NCBI GenBank assembly: GCA_021229015.1
Contig: CM037782.1
Location: forward strand, 44,483,224 to 44,547,223
Direction: 5' to 3'
DNA from: Solen grandis
Taxonomy: Eukaryota > Mollusca > Bivalvia > Adapedonta > Solenidae
DNA: 64,000 nucleotides
The translations under genes and the position numbers were made by a program. Positions 12,077 to 24,578 of this stretch are shown piece by piece. How positions within the stretch are numbered: position 1 is the first letter of the stretch; the number at the start of each line of letters is the position of its first letter. The notes beneath the pieces are model-generated. The model was not told the origin of the DNA. It did no database searches and saw only the letters and a program-made list of their open reading frames with translations.

Positions 12077-14379
12077 TCACTGGTTGTCACATTCACCGTC
12101 GGCAAAGCAAGATCCCGTGTCGGACGTAGCAGATAAAGAGAGTTCAACCCTTTGAACTTCCGGTATCAAATTTAACCAGAAGTTGGCCTCCCGGGCGTAG
12201 ATGAAGTCAATATGAGAAACGTTTCTTACGTCACCGTCTATCTTCAGAGCCTTCTGATGTTGAAGATCATAAACTGGCCATTCTCTTTCGGAATCCATCG
12301 GGCTGTTCGGGTCTCTTTAAAATAATGAGCATGCACTTCAATTACAAAGGCACATATCAAATGATAAAATGAATGCAATTCGAAATAATTTGTGTCAGTT
12401 AATAAGCAGTGTTGGACGTCGACGAATATTTGAAGAAAACCTTCATCGGAAAAAGACATTTTACGATCTGAGAGTATTGATTCTTGGTTGGTAACAACTG
12501 TATGTACTTTCATTACATAGGCATGCATCAAATGATAAAATGAATAAAATGAGATAATGCTATTTCTTCAAAATACTTAGTGCCAGTCAATAAAGCATTT
12601 TTTGTCGTCATTTAATTGTTTTCACAATATCTATCCACATCAAATCTAATTTCGGTTTATCGGTCTTTCCATGCAGAAAAATACCCCCTATATCAAGACC
12701 TTCGCATTAAGAGGTTCAGATTTTTACCATAAACTTCATAACGCACACAATTACAATAACCTAGGATACTCATGACTTGTGCAAGAGGGAAACAGTACAA
12801 TTACATACCCAGTTTTGGCAAATGTTGACCAGAATCTCATTATTTTCAAGGAAGTATCATACTCCCAAGGTTCAGGCTCCTTCCACTCCACTAGAGGAAA
12901 TTTCTTCACTTCCTTGATCATTTCTTCATCAAAACCGAATACATACGTAAGTTCATCAACGTGTTGTGTTCCTTCAAACCAGCTTGCTGTTGAAAGAAGA
13001 CCTGTAGATGGTTTCGCCGAGAACTGATAAAAGAAGGTGTTGTCTTTGTCTGATGAGTTGCAATGTAACTGTGCGAATTCCACCGCCGCAACGAAGAACA
13101 GTACATCCCCGTACAATCGAACAGCTTCATTACGCAAACTAACAGAGTCATCTGGATTACCCCAATTTGTATATTCTGCAGTGACCAGTTTGGTTGCGAA
13201 GTCCCGAAAATTTCCATCCACCGCGTCCTTAAGGGCACGAGGTATGATGTGTTTGTTCATAACCTCTCGGGACGGTTTGAAAGACTCTAGATCACGGATT
13301 CCTTCTATCCACGAAAGCCCAAAATATCCCTCCTCCTTACTCACACCAATTATGACGTCTATAGATCTATAAAATTCAATCACTTCTTCTGAATTTCCTG
13401 GGTTTCTTCTAAAATTTGCTGGGTCCGTCTTAAGAAATTCACCATCGGCGATTGGCATGAATTGAAACGGTCCATATGTTCCATACAGTTCAGGATCTTT
13501 TTGAAGAGCCAATCTTATTTCAGTGAAGATGTGTTCTGGGTCAAAACTACGGAAGCAAGCCAACATGACTTCTGAATTATCTTTACTGCAGCCAAGAAGG
13601 TCAGCGAGTGCTCGTGTACTTGCTACTGGGTCAGTATTGAAAAGCGGGCGCATCGTCGGTTCCCCACTTTCTGCTATAACACGATGTACAAGACCTTTGT
13701 TTCCCGGATAAAGAGCTTGATATATAGCACTAGCAGATCCAGCAGAATCGCCAAACACCGTCACACGACCATTATCACCACCAAATGCCCCAATATTTTT
13801 ATTGACCCATTGAAGTGCTAGATGCTGGTCCCATAATCCTAGATTTCCGGGGGCAAGGTCGTCCCCCGTGGTCAAGAATCCAAGAAACGCGAGTCTGTAG
13901 TTAACTGTGACAACAATTACCTTCCCACGTGCAGATAAAGTCCCTCCTCCATATAACCGACTTTGCCCAGCTTGAAAAGCGCCTCCATGTATATATACCA
14001 TGACAGCAAAGCCAGACTGCAAATCGGGATCTCCATTTGGTACGTACACATTCAAGAACAGACAATCCTCAGATATTGGATCCGGAAGAGGCAAAAAAGG
14101 CATTTCAGGTTGTGCACATTCAGCACCGTGTTTGTTGGCAACAAACGGAGATGAAAAATTGTCAACTGGTAACGGCTTCTGAAACCGACGCTCGCCAACA
14201 GGTGGCAGAGCATACGGTATGCCGAGGAAACTGTCCACAGTGTATTCCTCATTGCCGACGGTAATCGTGCGCGAAGTTCCGACGATTACTCCAATGTCGG
14301 TCTGAACCGTAGGGTTTCCTAACGCACATCTTAAAATCATACCAGCAAAAATATACGCCCCTATAAACTTACCCGACAT
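12077..14379 (-). CDS. Carboxylesterase-like protein copy 2, intact
   Basis: Secreted type-B carboxylesterase of about 602 residues, normal for the family, expected to act on carboxylic esters outside the cell or in the secretory route. Exon 1 is 12809-14379 and exon 2 is 12077-12314. The intron 12315-12808 has donor GG/GTATGT, acceptor TTAAAG and phase 2. The protein has a signal peptide (MSGKFIGAYIFAGMILRC), then SEDCLFLNVYV, oxyanion HGG, nucleophile GDSAGS, acid in GVSKEEG and catalytic His in GTQHVDEL. The C-terminal exon ends with a Cys pair (SCFADGEC). An in-frame ATG also exists at 14400. The later one is chosen because it aligns with copy 1 and because TATATAA (14416-14422, minus strand) would start transcription near 14391. 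Substrate cannot be told from sequence. A detoxification or pheromone/hormone esterase role is only a family-level guess. Confidence 0.88.
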
Positions 14380-14415
14380 ATCTGGTGAACTGATGTGCAT
14401 ATACCTACTTATCTG

Positions 14416-14422
14416 TTATATA
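14416..14422 (-). promoter_or_regulatory. TATA-box candidate of carboxylesterase copy 2
   Basis: TATATAA on the minus strand, about 40 bp upstream of the preferred start codon at 14379. The matching region of copy 1 shares flanking sequence but lacks this exact motif. Position and sequence are the only evidence. Confidence 0.35.
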
Positions 14423-14971
14423 CATGACGAACTGATATCAACGTGACATGGTATCGCTTATTATGATGCATGTTGTGTCTACTGTTTTGTGCGGGGGCAG
14501 TCGCTCAATATGGGTTTTAAAGTTTTATTGCAAAATACAAAAAGGCATTAAGCCTTAGGTATACAATATTTGCGATAACATATTTAACTTTTGTCAATAG
14601 AATACAATTACTTACTTATAAAGAAACACTTAGCATACATACCCTTACATACATACATACATACATACATACTGTTTTCCAATTTCAATAAAAAAAAAAA
14701 AGTAAATGCCATTTGGGTTCTTGCCAGACCATGATTTAGATCATATGTTTTAATGTCATTAAGGCCTTGAATATTTTGAGTTGTATAGAAAGTTATTGAT
14801 ATTTCATATAAAATCACACGTTTTACTTTATAACCTTTTAAGATGTGAATTGGAAATATTGGCCCTGACAATTAAGTATATTGTAAATGGAGGTAACATA
14901 ACGGTCAGTCAGTTGGGGTCAGTTACTTCAAGGTAAAAGTAAATGGTTTCTGTACAATATTTTTGTTCGTA
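14423..14971. other. Intergenic, between copy 2 and the copy 3 relic
   Basis: About 100 bp of upstream sequence related to copy 1 is followed by AT-rich DNA. A (CATA) microsatellite lies at 14646-14672 and a poly-A tract at 14690-14701. No gene is seen. Confidence 0.4.
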
Positions 14972-15481
14972 TTAAGGCATTTTTATATCATTGTCATCTT
15001 CAAAGTCGTCTCTCGTGGTCAAGATTTCCAGAACCGCCAGTCTATAGTTACCGTCACAACTTTTCCACGTGCAGATAAAATTCCTCCGCCATATACCCGA
15101 CCCGTCCCTGCTTGAAAAGCGCCTCCATGTATAAATACCATGACAGCAATCGGGCTTTCCATTTAGTATGTGTACATTCAAAATTAGAGAACCCTTAGTC
15201 AGACAATGGATCAGGAAGAGGTAAAGAAAGGCTTTTTTCTGGTTTGTTTGTTGGCTGGCAACAAACGGAGAGAGCAATTTGTCTATTGGTAACAGCGTCT
15301 GATTTGCCGTCCGTTGGTTTACCAAGTTCCTATTGGGTATTCTGAGGTTACAGTCAACAATGTATTCTTTCCTGACAACAACAATCGTGCAAGAAGTCGT
15401 TTCTTTTATCCGTTTGAACTTTGGGCTTTCCGTCACATCTTTTGAAAACATACTAACTATAAAGCACATAGTCTTGTACAT
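14972..15481 (-). pseudogene. Decayed carboxylesterase fragment (copy 3)
   Basis: An open stretch of 169 codons aligns with the N-terminal third of the two neighbouring esterases but is heavily diverged. Recognisable landmarks in order are EYIVDCNLRIPN (for EYTVDSFLGIPY), LLPIDKLLSPFVA (for PLPVDNFSSPFVA), LILNVHILNGKPD (for LFLNVYVPNGDPD) and NYRLAVLEILTTRDD (for NYRLAFLGFLTTGDD). The HGG oxyanion motif is lost to local frame slippage, and the match ends before the nucleophile serine, so there is no catalytic centre. No later exon follows. It lies just upstream of copy 2 on the same strand, which makes it the third member of a tandem cluster. Confidence 0.8.
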
Positions 15482-17026
15482 ACGTCATTTTTGTTTCTAC
15501 TATCCATGTAATTGCACGTAGTTTGAAAGACAAAGTTCTTATCAAACACACGGCAGGTCGGTGTGAAAGGGGTGCGTTATATTTTTTTTTTTTTTGGGGG
15601 GGGGGGGGGAAAGCATCAAGTGTGTTGCTTATCATGCAAACAAATTTCAAATATTTTGAGTTATGCACAGTAAATAAATTATGGTAAATACATGACTAAT
15701 GAAGGATATGCAAAGAAGCGAGGGAAAATTCAAATTCATTACGTAACATAATACCAAGGTTATATTGGCATCCTTACTTTGTGTAAAGCATGTATAGGGT
15801 TATACTCGTCACTTGTGTCAGTATAAACGCAGTGAAGCAGCACAATATATATATATATGTCTCATGTAGATGAAGTACCCGGATATTGATTGCATGGACG
15901 ACGTTGAAACCAGGCAGACAGCATACCTTGCATTTAGCACATGTATAACAGTTCACAAATGTTAATATTCATACACACGATATATGCACCATACCAGTAC
16001 GGATCTTTTAAAGTTCATGCTGTCTCGTCCTTTTTAATGTGCCTAACGCATTTGGTATTTAATCAAAGCGATACCCAAATACATAAATTTCACGGTGAGT
16101 TCCCTCTGCAGAAATCGCTTTATCGGCATTCTATCTACGTTCGAACGATCATTCTCTTCCATAAACAAAATGCGCGATAAACGGATGAATGCTATAAATT
16201 TTATAAAATATGATAAGCCTAGCTTCTTTGCGTCTAATTTGTAGGCTTTTCCAAGCGTGAATCAAACTAGGGGAAATTTTGTTCGGTTGCTTGTCTACAT
16301 GAGACTGATATAGTGCTGCCGATGACAAGTTGCATGGTATCGCACCCAGTCATATAATTCTGACATAGGGCTAATAGTGTAGTATGGAACAGAATAAGAG
16401 CAAACAATAAATCTTGCCTTTTGACATGTTTATTGCTTCATTTGTCTAAGTGACAAGCATCATTACGGCGTATTCGTTTGTGTTCGTCTGCGTTATTTGT
16501 GTTTTGTCTTGTCTTTTACATAATAAACTCCTGAAAATACATCTGCTTTTATTTCCAATTTATTACCGTATTGCACTGTGTATAGCGTGACAGTCCAGTT
16601 TGAATTCGATTAAAATGAAATTTATTTTGTCGGTTTAACGAATCGATGAATGACACATGTAGCTGAGCAAAATAACACATGTACGCAAGCAGAATGGCAA
16701 ATGTGCACTTAGCATGATGACGTTGGAGGGCGCTTCTCCAGTGTAACTCGGTTGTTCGGAAAGAGTCGGCAAAATTAAGTACGAAATTGTGGCTATTTTC
16801 CAGAGAGTAAATAAATTGAAAAAGTTAATCGTTTGAAAGTACAAGTAGATCCATTGTTTAAAGACATAAATGCATTATATATAATACTTACCAGTGCCGG
16901 CCAAACACTTCAGATACAGATATTAAAATGAGCTCAGGCTAACAAATATAAATGTAAACAAGTAATAATTGTAACAGTGAACTGTTACTAAGTCTCCCAA
17001 ACGAAGTTTATGAAATAACCCAGTCA
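15482..17026. other. Intergenic, no gene seen
   Basis: AT-rich DNA with a T/G homopolymer junction at 15582-15610 and a short (AT) run at 15845-15858. Open frames here are short and show no domain. Confidence 0.4.
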
Positions 17027-18130
17027 TAAGTAAAAGTGAGGGGGTGGGGCCTGACCCCTTGGTGACCCATGTGAACATTAAAAAAAATACCATTTAATCC
17101 ATCTGATTATGAGCAACAAAAATATATATGGTGGGTTCTCAATTGTATTTGAAATAAAGGTAAGAAGTAAAACTGACAGGGTGGGGCCAGACCCTCTGTG
17201 GACACTAAAGAAGTGTCATTCAATCTGTCTCATCATGAGGAACAAAAATATAAATGCTTTAGGGATGGGGATCTGAACAGTTTTTGAGGTATAGGGTCAT
17301 AAGTAAAATTGAGGGGGTGGGGCCTGACCCATTTATGACCTATGTGAACATAAAAGAAGTAGCATACAATCTGTCTCACAATGAGTAAAAAGAATATATA
17401 AGGTTTAGGGGTGGGGATCTGAACAGTTTTTGAGATATAAGGTCATAAGTAAAATTAATGGGGAGGGGTCTGGCCCCTATAGGTGACCAAAGTAAATTTG
17501 AGTGGACAAGGCTAGCCCCTGGGCGACCTCAGGGGACACCAATGTAGTGTCATTCAATCTGTCTCATCATGAGAAACAAGAATATATATGGTTTAGGGGT
17601 GGGGAGCTGAACATTTTTTGTGATATAAGGTCATAAGTAAAATTGATGGGGAGGGGTCTGGCCCCTATAGGTGACCAATGGGAACTTAAAAGAAGTATCA
17701 TTCAATCCAACTCAACATGAGGAACAGAAATATATATGGTTTAGAGGTGAGGATCTTAACAGTTTTTAAGATATATGGCCAAAAGTAAATTTGAGGGGGC
17801 GGGGCCTGCCCCTGTGTGACCTCGGGGTCACCAAAGTAGTGCCATACAATCTGTCTCATCATGAGGAACAAGTATATATATGGTTTAGGGTTGAAAATCT
17901 GAACAGTTTTTGAGATATTAGGTGATAAGTAACTTTGAGGCGGCGGGGCCTGCTCCTGGGTGACCTCGGGGGACACCAAAGTTGTACTATTCAATTTTCT
18001 CATTTTTATGAACAAAAAAATAAATGATTCAGGGTTGGAAATTGGAAATATTTAACCAGAATACATTTTATATGCAAAAATCCATCTTTGAGGAGGCGGG
18101 GCCTGACCCCAGGGACCCACCACTTACAAA
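17027..18130 (+). repeat. Degenerate tandem array, about 130-160 bp units
   Basis: Roughly eight units repeat the same order: GGTCATAAGTAAAATTGAGG, then GGGTGGGGCCTGACCCC, GTGACC, CATTCAATCTGTCTCATCATG, and AGGGGTGGGGATCTGAACAG. Unit starts are near 17027, 17163, 17290, 17440, 17628, 17770, 17916 and 18080. The 17440 unit contains an extra partial duplication at 17481-17530. Divergence between units marks it as old. Confidence 0.75.
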
Positions 18131-18179
18131 AATCAGGGAGGCCCCACTACTCATTGAGGACTATAAGTGTGAGAATTTT

Positions 18180-18840
18180 TGTAATTTTATCAGTTACTTT
18201 CATTTTTATATATATTTTTAATTACTAATGAGATTTAATTTAACAAAAAGGTCCTCAGCTGGATCAGAGCTCGCAACCCAGCATTGCAGTCAGTGCCACG
18301 ATTTTTTTAATGGCACTATAAATCATATAGAAAAATATTTTCACGGATCTATATATTGAATTAGAGGGCTGTGAGTTCAAGTCCACGCGGCTACCGACCA
18401 TGATTTTGTATGCGAGAAAATTTTTTTTTACAGTGGATGTGAGTCTAGTATTGGTCCTTCCCAAGAGCGATAGTGAGGTTAACTGCCCGCCTGATACAAC
18501 AACCTGCAAGCAGAGTTGCCATTTGTCCCTCATTAAAGCATCTCGGCCCAATGACAAGAGGGTCAAGAATATTGTCAAAACTGAACAAATGTACATTGAT
18601 ATTGATTAAAGGGACAAAAAGCATAAAAAAGAAGATGCAAAAATTTCGACCCCAAGCAATAATACTATTTAGCCCAAGCCTTAAATTTCAATATATAAAT
18701 TATACATATAACTTAAAAAAATATCTATCATATTTCCCTCAGATGCCACTCAGAATGCATCTCCGTCCTCCATGAAACAATTTTTTCATCACAAACATTT
18801 TGAGCCCCCTCCCCCAGCTCCTGTTATGCAAATAATCTAT
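18180..18840 (+). repeat. Dispersed repeat, copy 1 (plus orientation)
   Basis: About 650 bp matches 33850-34515 in the opposite orientation with the same order of blocks. These include AATGAGATTTAAT, GCTCGCAACC, GGATGTGAGTCTAG followed by TGGTCCTTCCCAAG, GGTTAACTGCCCGCCTG, AAGGGACAAAA.GCATAAAAA and CAGAATGCATCTCCGTC. It has no coding capacity, so it is probably a non-autonomous transposon. The right edge is approximate. Confidence 0.75.
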
Positions 18841-20518
18841 ATTTTCATGGACACAATATAATACGGAGATGTACGATCATCGGAGTTCCGAGTATTAAGT
18901 TGCCTCCCCTGAGTAAAAAAAAAAATGCAGGATTTTAATTCTACGAATTAACTTTTCTTTAAGTATTCTACCCCAAATGAGGCAGTATGAAAGACAATTA
19001 AATGTAAGACAAATGTCACATTGATGGTACTCAACAAAACTTTTAAATATAACAGCATCAAATTATGACACATGAAAGCCAAATCGTTACTGAGCATTAG
19101 TCAGTAATGCACTTAAAATAATACAGTATGTCACTTGTCAGTATGGCAAAAGCAGAATATCGCGTGTAAATTATTGGCTTGTAAGAAGGGAACCTAATTC
19201 TGTTCTTATTATGGTTGGGCTCAGTTCGTCGACGAATCATTGTGGAAGACCGCGCTGGTTTATCGACGAGTTTGATTTCTTATTCGTCAACGAATTGGGC
19301 ATTTATGATTTTGGTCAAAGATGCGGTTTGTGGGGGATGGGGTGGGGTTGCACTTAATTCTAAATTGATAGTTCGACGCCGTCTACATTGCTATAGTAAT
19401 ATTTTACTCGTAAACTGAGACAATGATCAAATAGTACAAATAATAACAAAGTCATTTTTAATATTTATCATAAGTTTCACAAGTTTTAAATTTTCAGTAG
19501 TAGTTTGCAAGTATTAGTATAAAACTCTTTTTTAACTGTTCAGATTACTTTTAATAAATGCCCTTATACCCAACGATATTACGTTGATTCAATGTATGTC
19601 ACTTATTTCCAAAATGTGAACTTTAACTCATACAACAAGTGATGTATTGTTATTTGCATATTTATAAATTAAATAAATGACATTTCATTATAAAAACATT
19701 TTAGTATAAAAACATGTCATAATGTATGCAATGCTTTAAATTTGTCATATACTATGTATGCATGACCTGTAAAAGGAGAGAACTCACATAGGCTATTAGC
19801 CTGTTGTTCAATCCTATTCATTCTTGAATAAAATATGTATTAAACTAATATTTATAAATTTTGGCAGTGACTTACTTCTACGAAATGACAATTGTCTAAA
19901 AGGCATTGTGTATTATGTTTTATTAACACACACTCTCTCTCTCTCTCTCTCTCTGACATACATACACACTGGACATTGACAGAAACACATGTTTGAACAA
20001 TGAACATGTCAATAAGTATAGACTTCAAGTTATCCGTTACTCATTTCAGGAAATGAACTTTATCAAACACCTAGATATTGTATCATAGCTCTCAATCATA
20101 TTTTTAAACGAAATGATATGTTTATAATTGTTAAACCAAAACCAATGAGAAAACCGCATTTAATACTAGACAAATCGACACCGATTAGTAATGCAGGTGA
20201 AAAACATGGCGACTTGATATCAAAATGTCAGCCACAGAATATACAATAAAACACGGGTCAACCTAGCGTCCCCGCGATGAAATATCTGCGGTATCGTAGA
20301 AGATGATGTTAGTAGTTCAGCGGCTATATATGATTATGATTGATGGTTGCTAAGCAGATTTAAAGGTCCATTAGTCTTCCGTGTATATTCTTCGGACAGA
20401 AAAGCAAAATGTGTGTTACAGTGCAATCTGTACATACTCGTCGTCGACAACATAACTACAAATCATGACTAAAGGAAGAATCGTTTACTAAAGATCATTC
20501 ATTTGTTTACAAAAATAC

Positions 20519-20715
20519 CTGATTTGCTTATTCCGCATATTTTCGTCAGTTATAGACCCTTCGTATGTCTCCGTAAACGAATCGCGAGTACATAAATTGA
20601 TGACGTAGCAGATAAACAAATTGTGATTCGGCGACGGTTTTTCAGATTCCAATAATTTCCAATTACGAACCGTCTTCGGGAATAATATAAACAGTGAGAG
20701 TATTTTGACATTCAT
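20519..20715 (-). CDS. Possible exon of unknown minus-strand gene
   Basis: An open frame from an ATG at 20715 encodes about 65 residues, including WKLLESEKPSPNHNLFICYV and TYEGSITDENMRNKQ. It reaches a plausible donor (CAG/GTATTT) at the 20519/20518 boundary. CpG-containing codons are more common here than in the AT-rich flanks. I recognise no family, and no partner exon is visible. Chance is a serious alternative. Confidence 0.2.
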
Positions 20716-21068
20716 AAAAAAATACTGAATGCCTTAGTTTGTTTAACATTTTCAAAGCGTTCAAGTGTTATTTTAAATCAGATATTTGCACATAATGTTT
20801 CATTTGCGCTTTAACAATATGTCAATGTTATTTCATCTTTTCTTTTTGATGTAAATTGTATCATTATGAAATATAATGGGCCTTTAATATGGATTAAGGT
20901 TGATTTTTTCCCTTGGGACAAATTGCATTATTAAATCTAAAATATAGTATTGTTTCAATACCATATTTATTTGATAAAGGTTCAAATCATAACATAATGT
21001 TTTGTCTGAATATGTATTTACAATTAAGTGTGGCATGATAAAATTTGGACTAAAAACCAATGATATTT

Positions 21069-21071
21069 CGC

Positions 21072-21102
<31 letters not shown>

Positions 21103-21107
21103 TGTGT
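21069..21107. repeat. (CG)9(TG)10 alternating purine-pyrimidine tract
   Basis: Nine CG dinucleotides run straight into ten TG dinucleotides: 38 bases of perfect alternation, a classical Z-DNA-forming sequence. Confidence 0.95.
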
Positions 21108-21552
21108 TAAAAATGAATCATAGTTTGAAAATCGTATGCATTTGACACATAACGTCCTTGTCCCATACAAAATTATTATCTGTATTGCTGTTATCTGAAA
21201 CACTTCATATGAGGGCACTATCTGGAAATATCAATGTTTTATGGTGACATCCTTATGCACGTTTTTTACGTGAGACCCGGATTACTCAAAGAGGTCATTG
21301 TTGACAATCATGGACCTTTCCAATGTTTGCAGATATATCCAAATTGACACGAAGGCTATCCAATGGCTACACTTAAATATCATGTAGTCAATTGTTGACC
21401 TGATTTACACAAAATATATTATTTGTGATGCTATTTTTAGCAGTTGACCTAGACTTGAATGAGAAAGGTGAAGCTTAGATTTTCACAGCTTAAAAGAAGA
21501 GATGCATTGCTAACTTGCTTGATAAATTCAATAAACATGTCAATATCATATT

Positions 21553-22135
21553 AGAGGTTGGTTGACTGTATATCAATAATTATCTACTTTGAGGTTGGTC
21601 TACTGTATATCAATAATTAAAATGTTAGAGGTTGATCTTCTGTATATCGATAATTATCATGTTAGAGGTTCGTCTACTGTATATCGATAATTATCATGTT
21701 AGAGGTTCGTCTACTGTATATCGATAATTATCATGTTAGAGGTTGATCTTCTGTATATCGATAATTATCATGTTAGAGGTTCGTTTACTGTATATCGATA
21801 ATTATCATGTTAGAGGTTGGTCTACTGTATATTGATAATTATCATGATAGAGGTTCGTCTGCTGTATATTGATAATTATCATGTTAGAGGTTCGTCTCTG
21901 TATATCGATAATTATCATGTTAGAGGTTCGGTCTACTGTATATCGATAATTATCATGTTAGAGGTTGGTCTACTGTATATCGATAATTATCATGTTAGAG
22001 GTTCGTTTCTGTATATCGATAATTATCATGTTAGAGGTTGGTCTACTGTATATTGATAATTATCATGATAGAGGTTCGTCTGCTGTATATTGATAATTAT
22101 CATGATAGAGATTCGTCTGCTGTATATCGTTAATT
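21553..22135 (+). repeat. 37-bp tandem satellite, about 15 units
   Basis: The unit reads GAGGTTCGTCTACTGTATAT, then CGATAATTATCATGTTA, with small variants (GTT.GTC, TTGATA). Every well-kept unit contains the palindrome GATAATTATC. Spacing is 35-38 bp. Edge units near 21553 and 22110 are the most diverged. Open frames in it are a by-product. Confidence 0.9.
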
Positions 22136-22146
22136 AACATGTTAAA

Positions 22147-22435
22147 TTGATAGCCTCAGGTTTACCTTTGCGTTTAAGCTTTTTTCTCTGAAGATGACTT
22201 CACATCTTTAGGAAATTAGGTACACATATACATCATGATATAATATATTTAATATTTATGCTAATTTATGGCAATACATATATTTTACGGTTGGATGAAC
22301 AAGGTAATATTGATTGCTCTGCCTCAGGTTTACCATTGCGATTTAGTGTTTACCTTTACGTTTAACCTTTTTTTCTTTGAAGATGACTTCACATCTTGAA
22401 TATGAATTTACGTACACATATACATCATTATATCT
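22147..22435 (+). repeat. Direct repeat pair flanking 70 bp
   Basis: The block 22147-22250 (CCTCAGGTTTACC ... GAAGATGACTTCACATCTT ... TACACATATACATCAT) recurs at 22322-22432 with a small internal insertion. Both copies read the same way, so this is a local duplication next to the satellite. Confidence 0.7.
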
Positions 22436-23074
22436 CAGGGGCGTGTCTGGACCCAATTTTGGTATATGCACCATAGCTAGGGTGGGTCTGGGGGCATGAA
22501 CCGTGGACGACGTAGGAGTATATTAGAGGGAAATTAGGACATAAAAAAGTAAAGTCATTATGAAATATGATAGAAACGCGCAGTAATTACAATATTTATA
22601 TATAAAAATATAAAAATTGCGTCACTTCGAGATGAAATATATTCCATATTCACTAAAAACAAACAAACGTAATCACGGCAATTGTACAAAAGGGGAAGCT
22701 ATGACTGTTGGGCTAGCCAAGCGAACAAAAACGACAGTGCCTACTAAAAGAGCATCATAATTTTATTTGTTAAGTCTTGGTTATGCATGAATATCGATTA
22801 CATAACTTACATACATCAAATCAATTTTCTTGTTAATGGTAAAGTTATATCCTAGTTTCAGATGAACTGTGTTGATACATAACAATAAGCATAGAAAAGC
22901 TAGTTATTTTAAAATTAATTCATTTCTAACTTAAACAATCGGGAATCTTCACAATTCATAACAGTTTATTCCATGATTTACTTTTCAAATAATTGTATAT
23001 TTTAAAATAAAAATGAATCCTAGTCTACGGTGGCATAGAGGTTACATGGTCATTCTTTTTTTTTTAAGTTGCAC

Positions 23075-23235
23075 TTTCTTGTGAGAACGAGATAGTTATC
23101 TTGACGGAACGAGAGACTATCTTGTGGGAACGAGAAACTTTCCTGAGGGAACGAGAAACTATCTTGTGGGAACCAGATAGCTATCTTGAGGGAACGAGAA
23201 AGTTATCTTGAGGGCACGAGGGAACGACTTAACGT
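23075..23235 (+). repeat. Short-unit array A (CTTGTGGGAACGAGA type)
   Basis: About seven imperfect 20-22 bp units share ATCTTGTGGGAACGAGAAAC with variants TGAGGGAACGAG. The reverse-complement family lies at 25108-25458, so the two arrays form an inverted pair around 1.9 kb. Confidence 0.8.
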
Positions 23236-24575
23236 CGAGGGAATGTCGAGCTGTCCTTTCTTCAACATCTAGTATAAAAAATAAAGCCAAATGAAAATTA
23301 ATTAACATTGTTGAAATTTTCTTGGCACAAATTACTTATTACATTGTATAGTGAAAATTTAGCAAGATAATGCAAGTTCTACATCCATTTAACCAGTATG
23401 TCTTAGAAACTTTTGATTTCTTGTGAAAACTTTTAAATCAACAAATTTTGAAGTGAATTTTACAAAACTGGAGATTTTATGATCTCAAGACCACGAGTCT
23501 TGTTAATGTCACAACATAGCGAGATAAATATTCAGTAACAGTAAGTTTAGGCAAAAACAACAACAACAAAAATCATAATATATGTTCATATCAATGAAAT
23601 GTCAATCTTTGTATTTTCCTCAAAAGAACGACAAATGATAATGTCGGTACAACAAGACAAAACATTGCCGTCAATTGTCCATCTGATTTAATGACTGTTC
23701 CCTTTAGCAAATTATTATTTAGTTGTTTATATGACCGGATTAAAAAAGACATATTAACACCGCAAACTGGTGCTATCGTTTGTCTGTTTAGACTGTATTT
23801 CCTTATTAATTAGATTAATTGGACCTAGCCTTCCCTTATGTTATGAATCCTACAAAGGTTCTACACCAAAAGGAATTAAAAATATGTTTGATGATATCTA
23901 TGGTTCGATGATATGACTCCATGGCGATCGATCTAACTATATACCAGGGCCGGTCAAAAGTGATATACATGGTACATATAAAGGCAGCATAACGGGAAGT
24001 CAATGTGAGTGAGAGTTTTAATATAAAGCTTGTTCTTAATTTCATGGCTGAAATATTTATTTGTGTGAAATACATGTGATAAAGAATAATTTCACATGGA
24101 ATATAATATCCTATTTCGGATAAAAATGTAAGGAAAATAGAATATACTTTGAAACTAAAATGTACAAAAAAAATACAGAAGTAATTTTTTCAAGTACCAG
24201 TACTTATAGGGGAAAAATAAGTTTAAAGCAATGCATTATGCCAAGAAAGCGGTCAAGTTTGAGTCGTCCCTCTTCGTGATGGCTGGCATCTGTTCATATA
24301 TGTATATACAGATTCCGTCACTGATTGTTATTATACTGCCCTTAGGCTTATTTTGGACATTATAGCTTTTATTTTATTTATATTCAAGAAGAGAGAGAGA
24401 GAGAGTGGAGATATATATATATATATATATATATAGCTTTATAAATAAAATTTCTTGTATTCAGCCTATCATAAAATAGATTCTTGGTTTTGATTTTCTG
24501 TTTTCATACATGATAGGGAATGTGAGAGACTTCCTGCGTTAAAACAAAAGTTTTATATATACTGTATATATTATA
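23236..24575. other. Intergenic between the paired inverted arrays
   Basis: AT-rich, with an (AG) run at 24391-24404 and an (AT) run at 24411-24435. No gene is seen. Confidence 0.4.
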
Positions 24576-24578
24576 TGG

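Larger units (their letters stand above)
18841..21552. other. Intergenic with microsatellites
   Basis: Mostly AT-rich with no firm gene. Features noted are TTCGTCGACGAA-type palindromes at 19225-19300, a (CT) run at 19930-19953, a possible minus-strand exon at 20519-20715, and an alternating CG/TG tract at 21069-21107. Confidence 0.4.

Noticed and set aside
21817..22056. 79-codon plus-strand frame rich in YIDNYHVRG
   Set aside because: By-product of the 37-bp satellite; the frame shifts whenever unit length changes.
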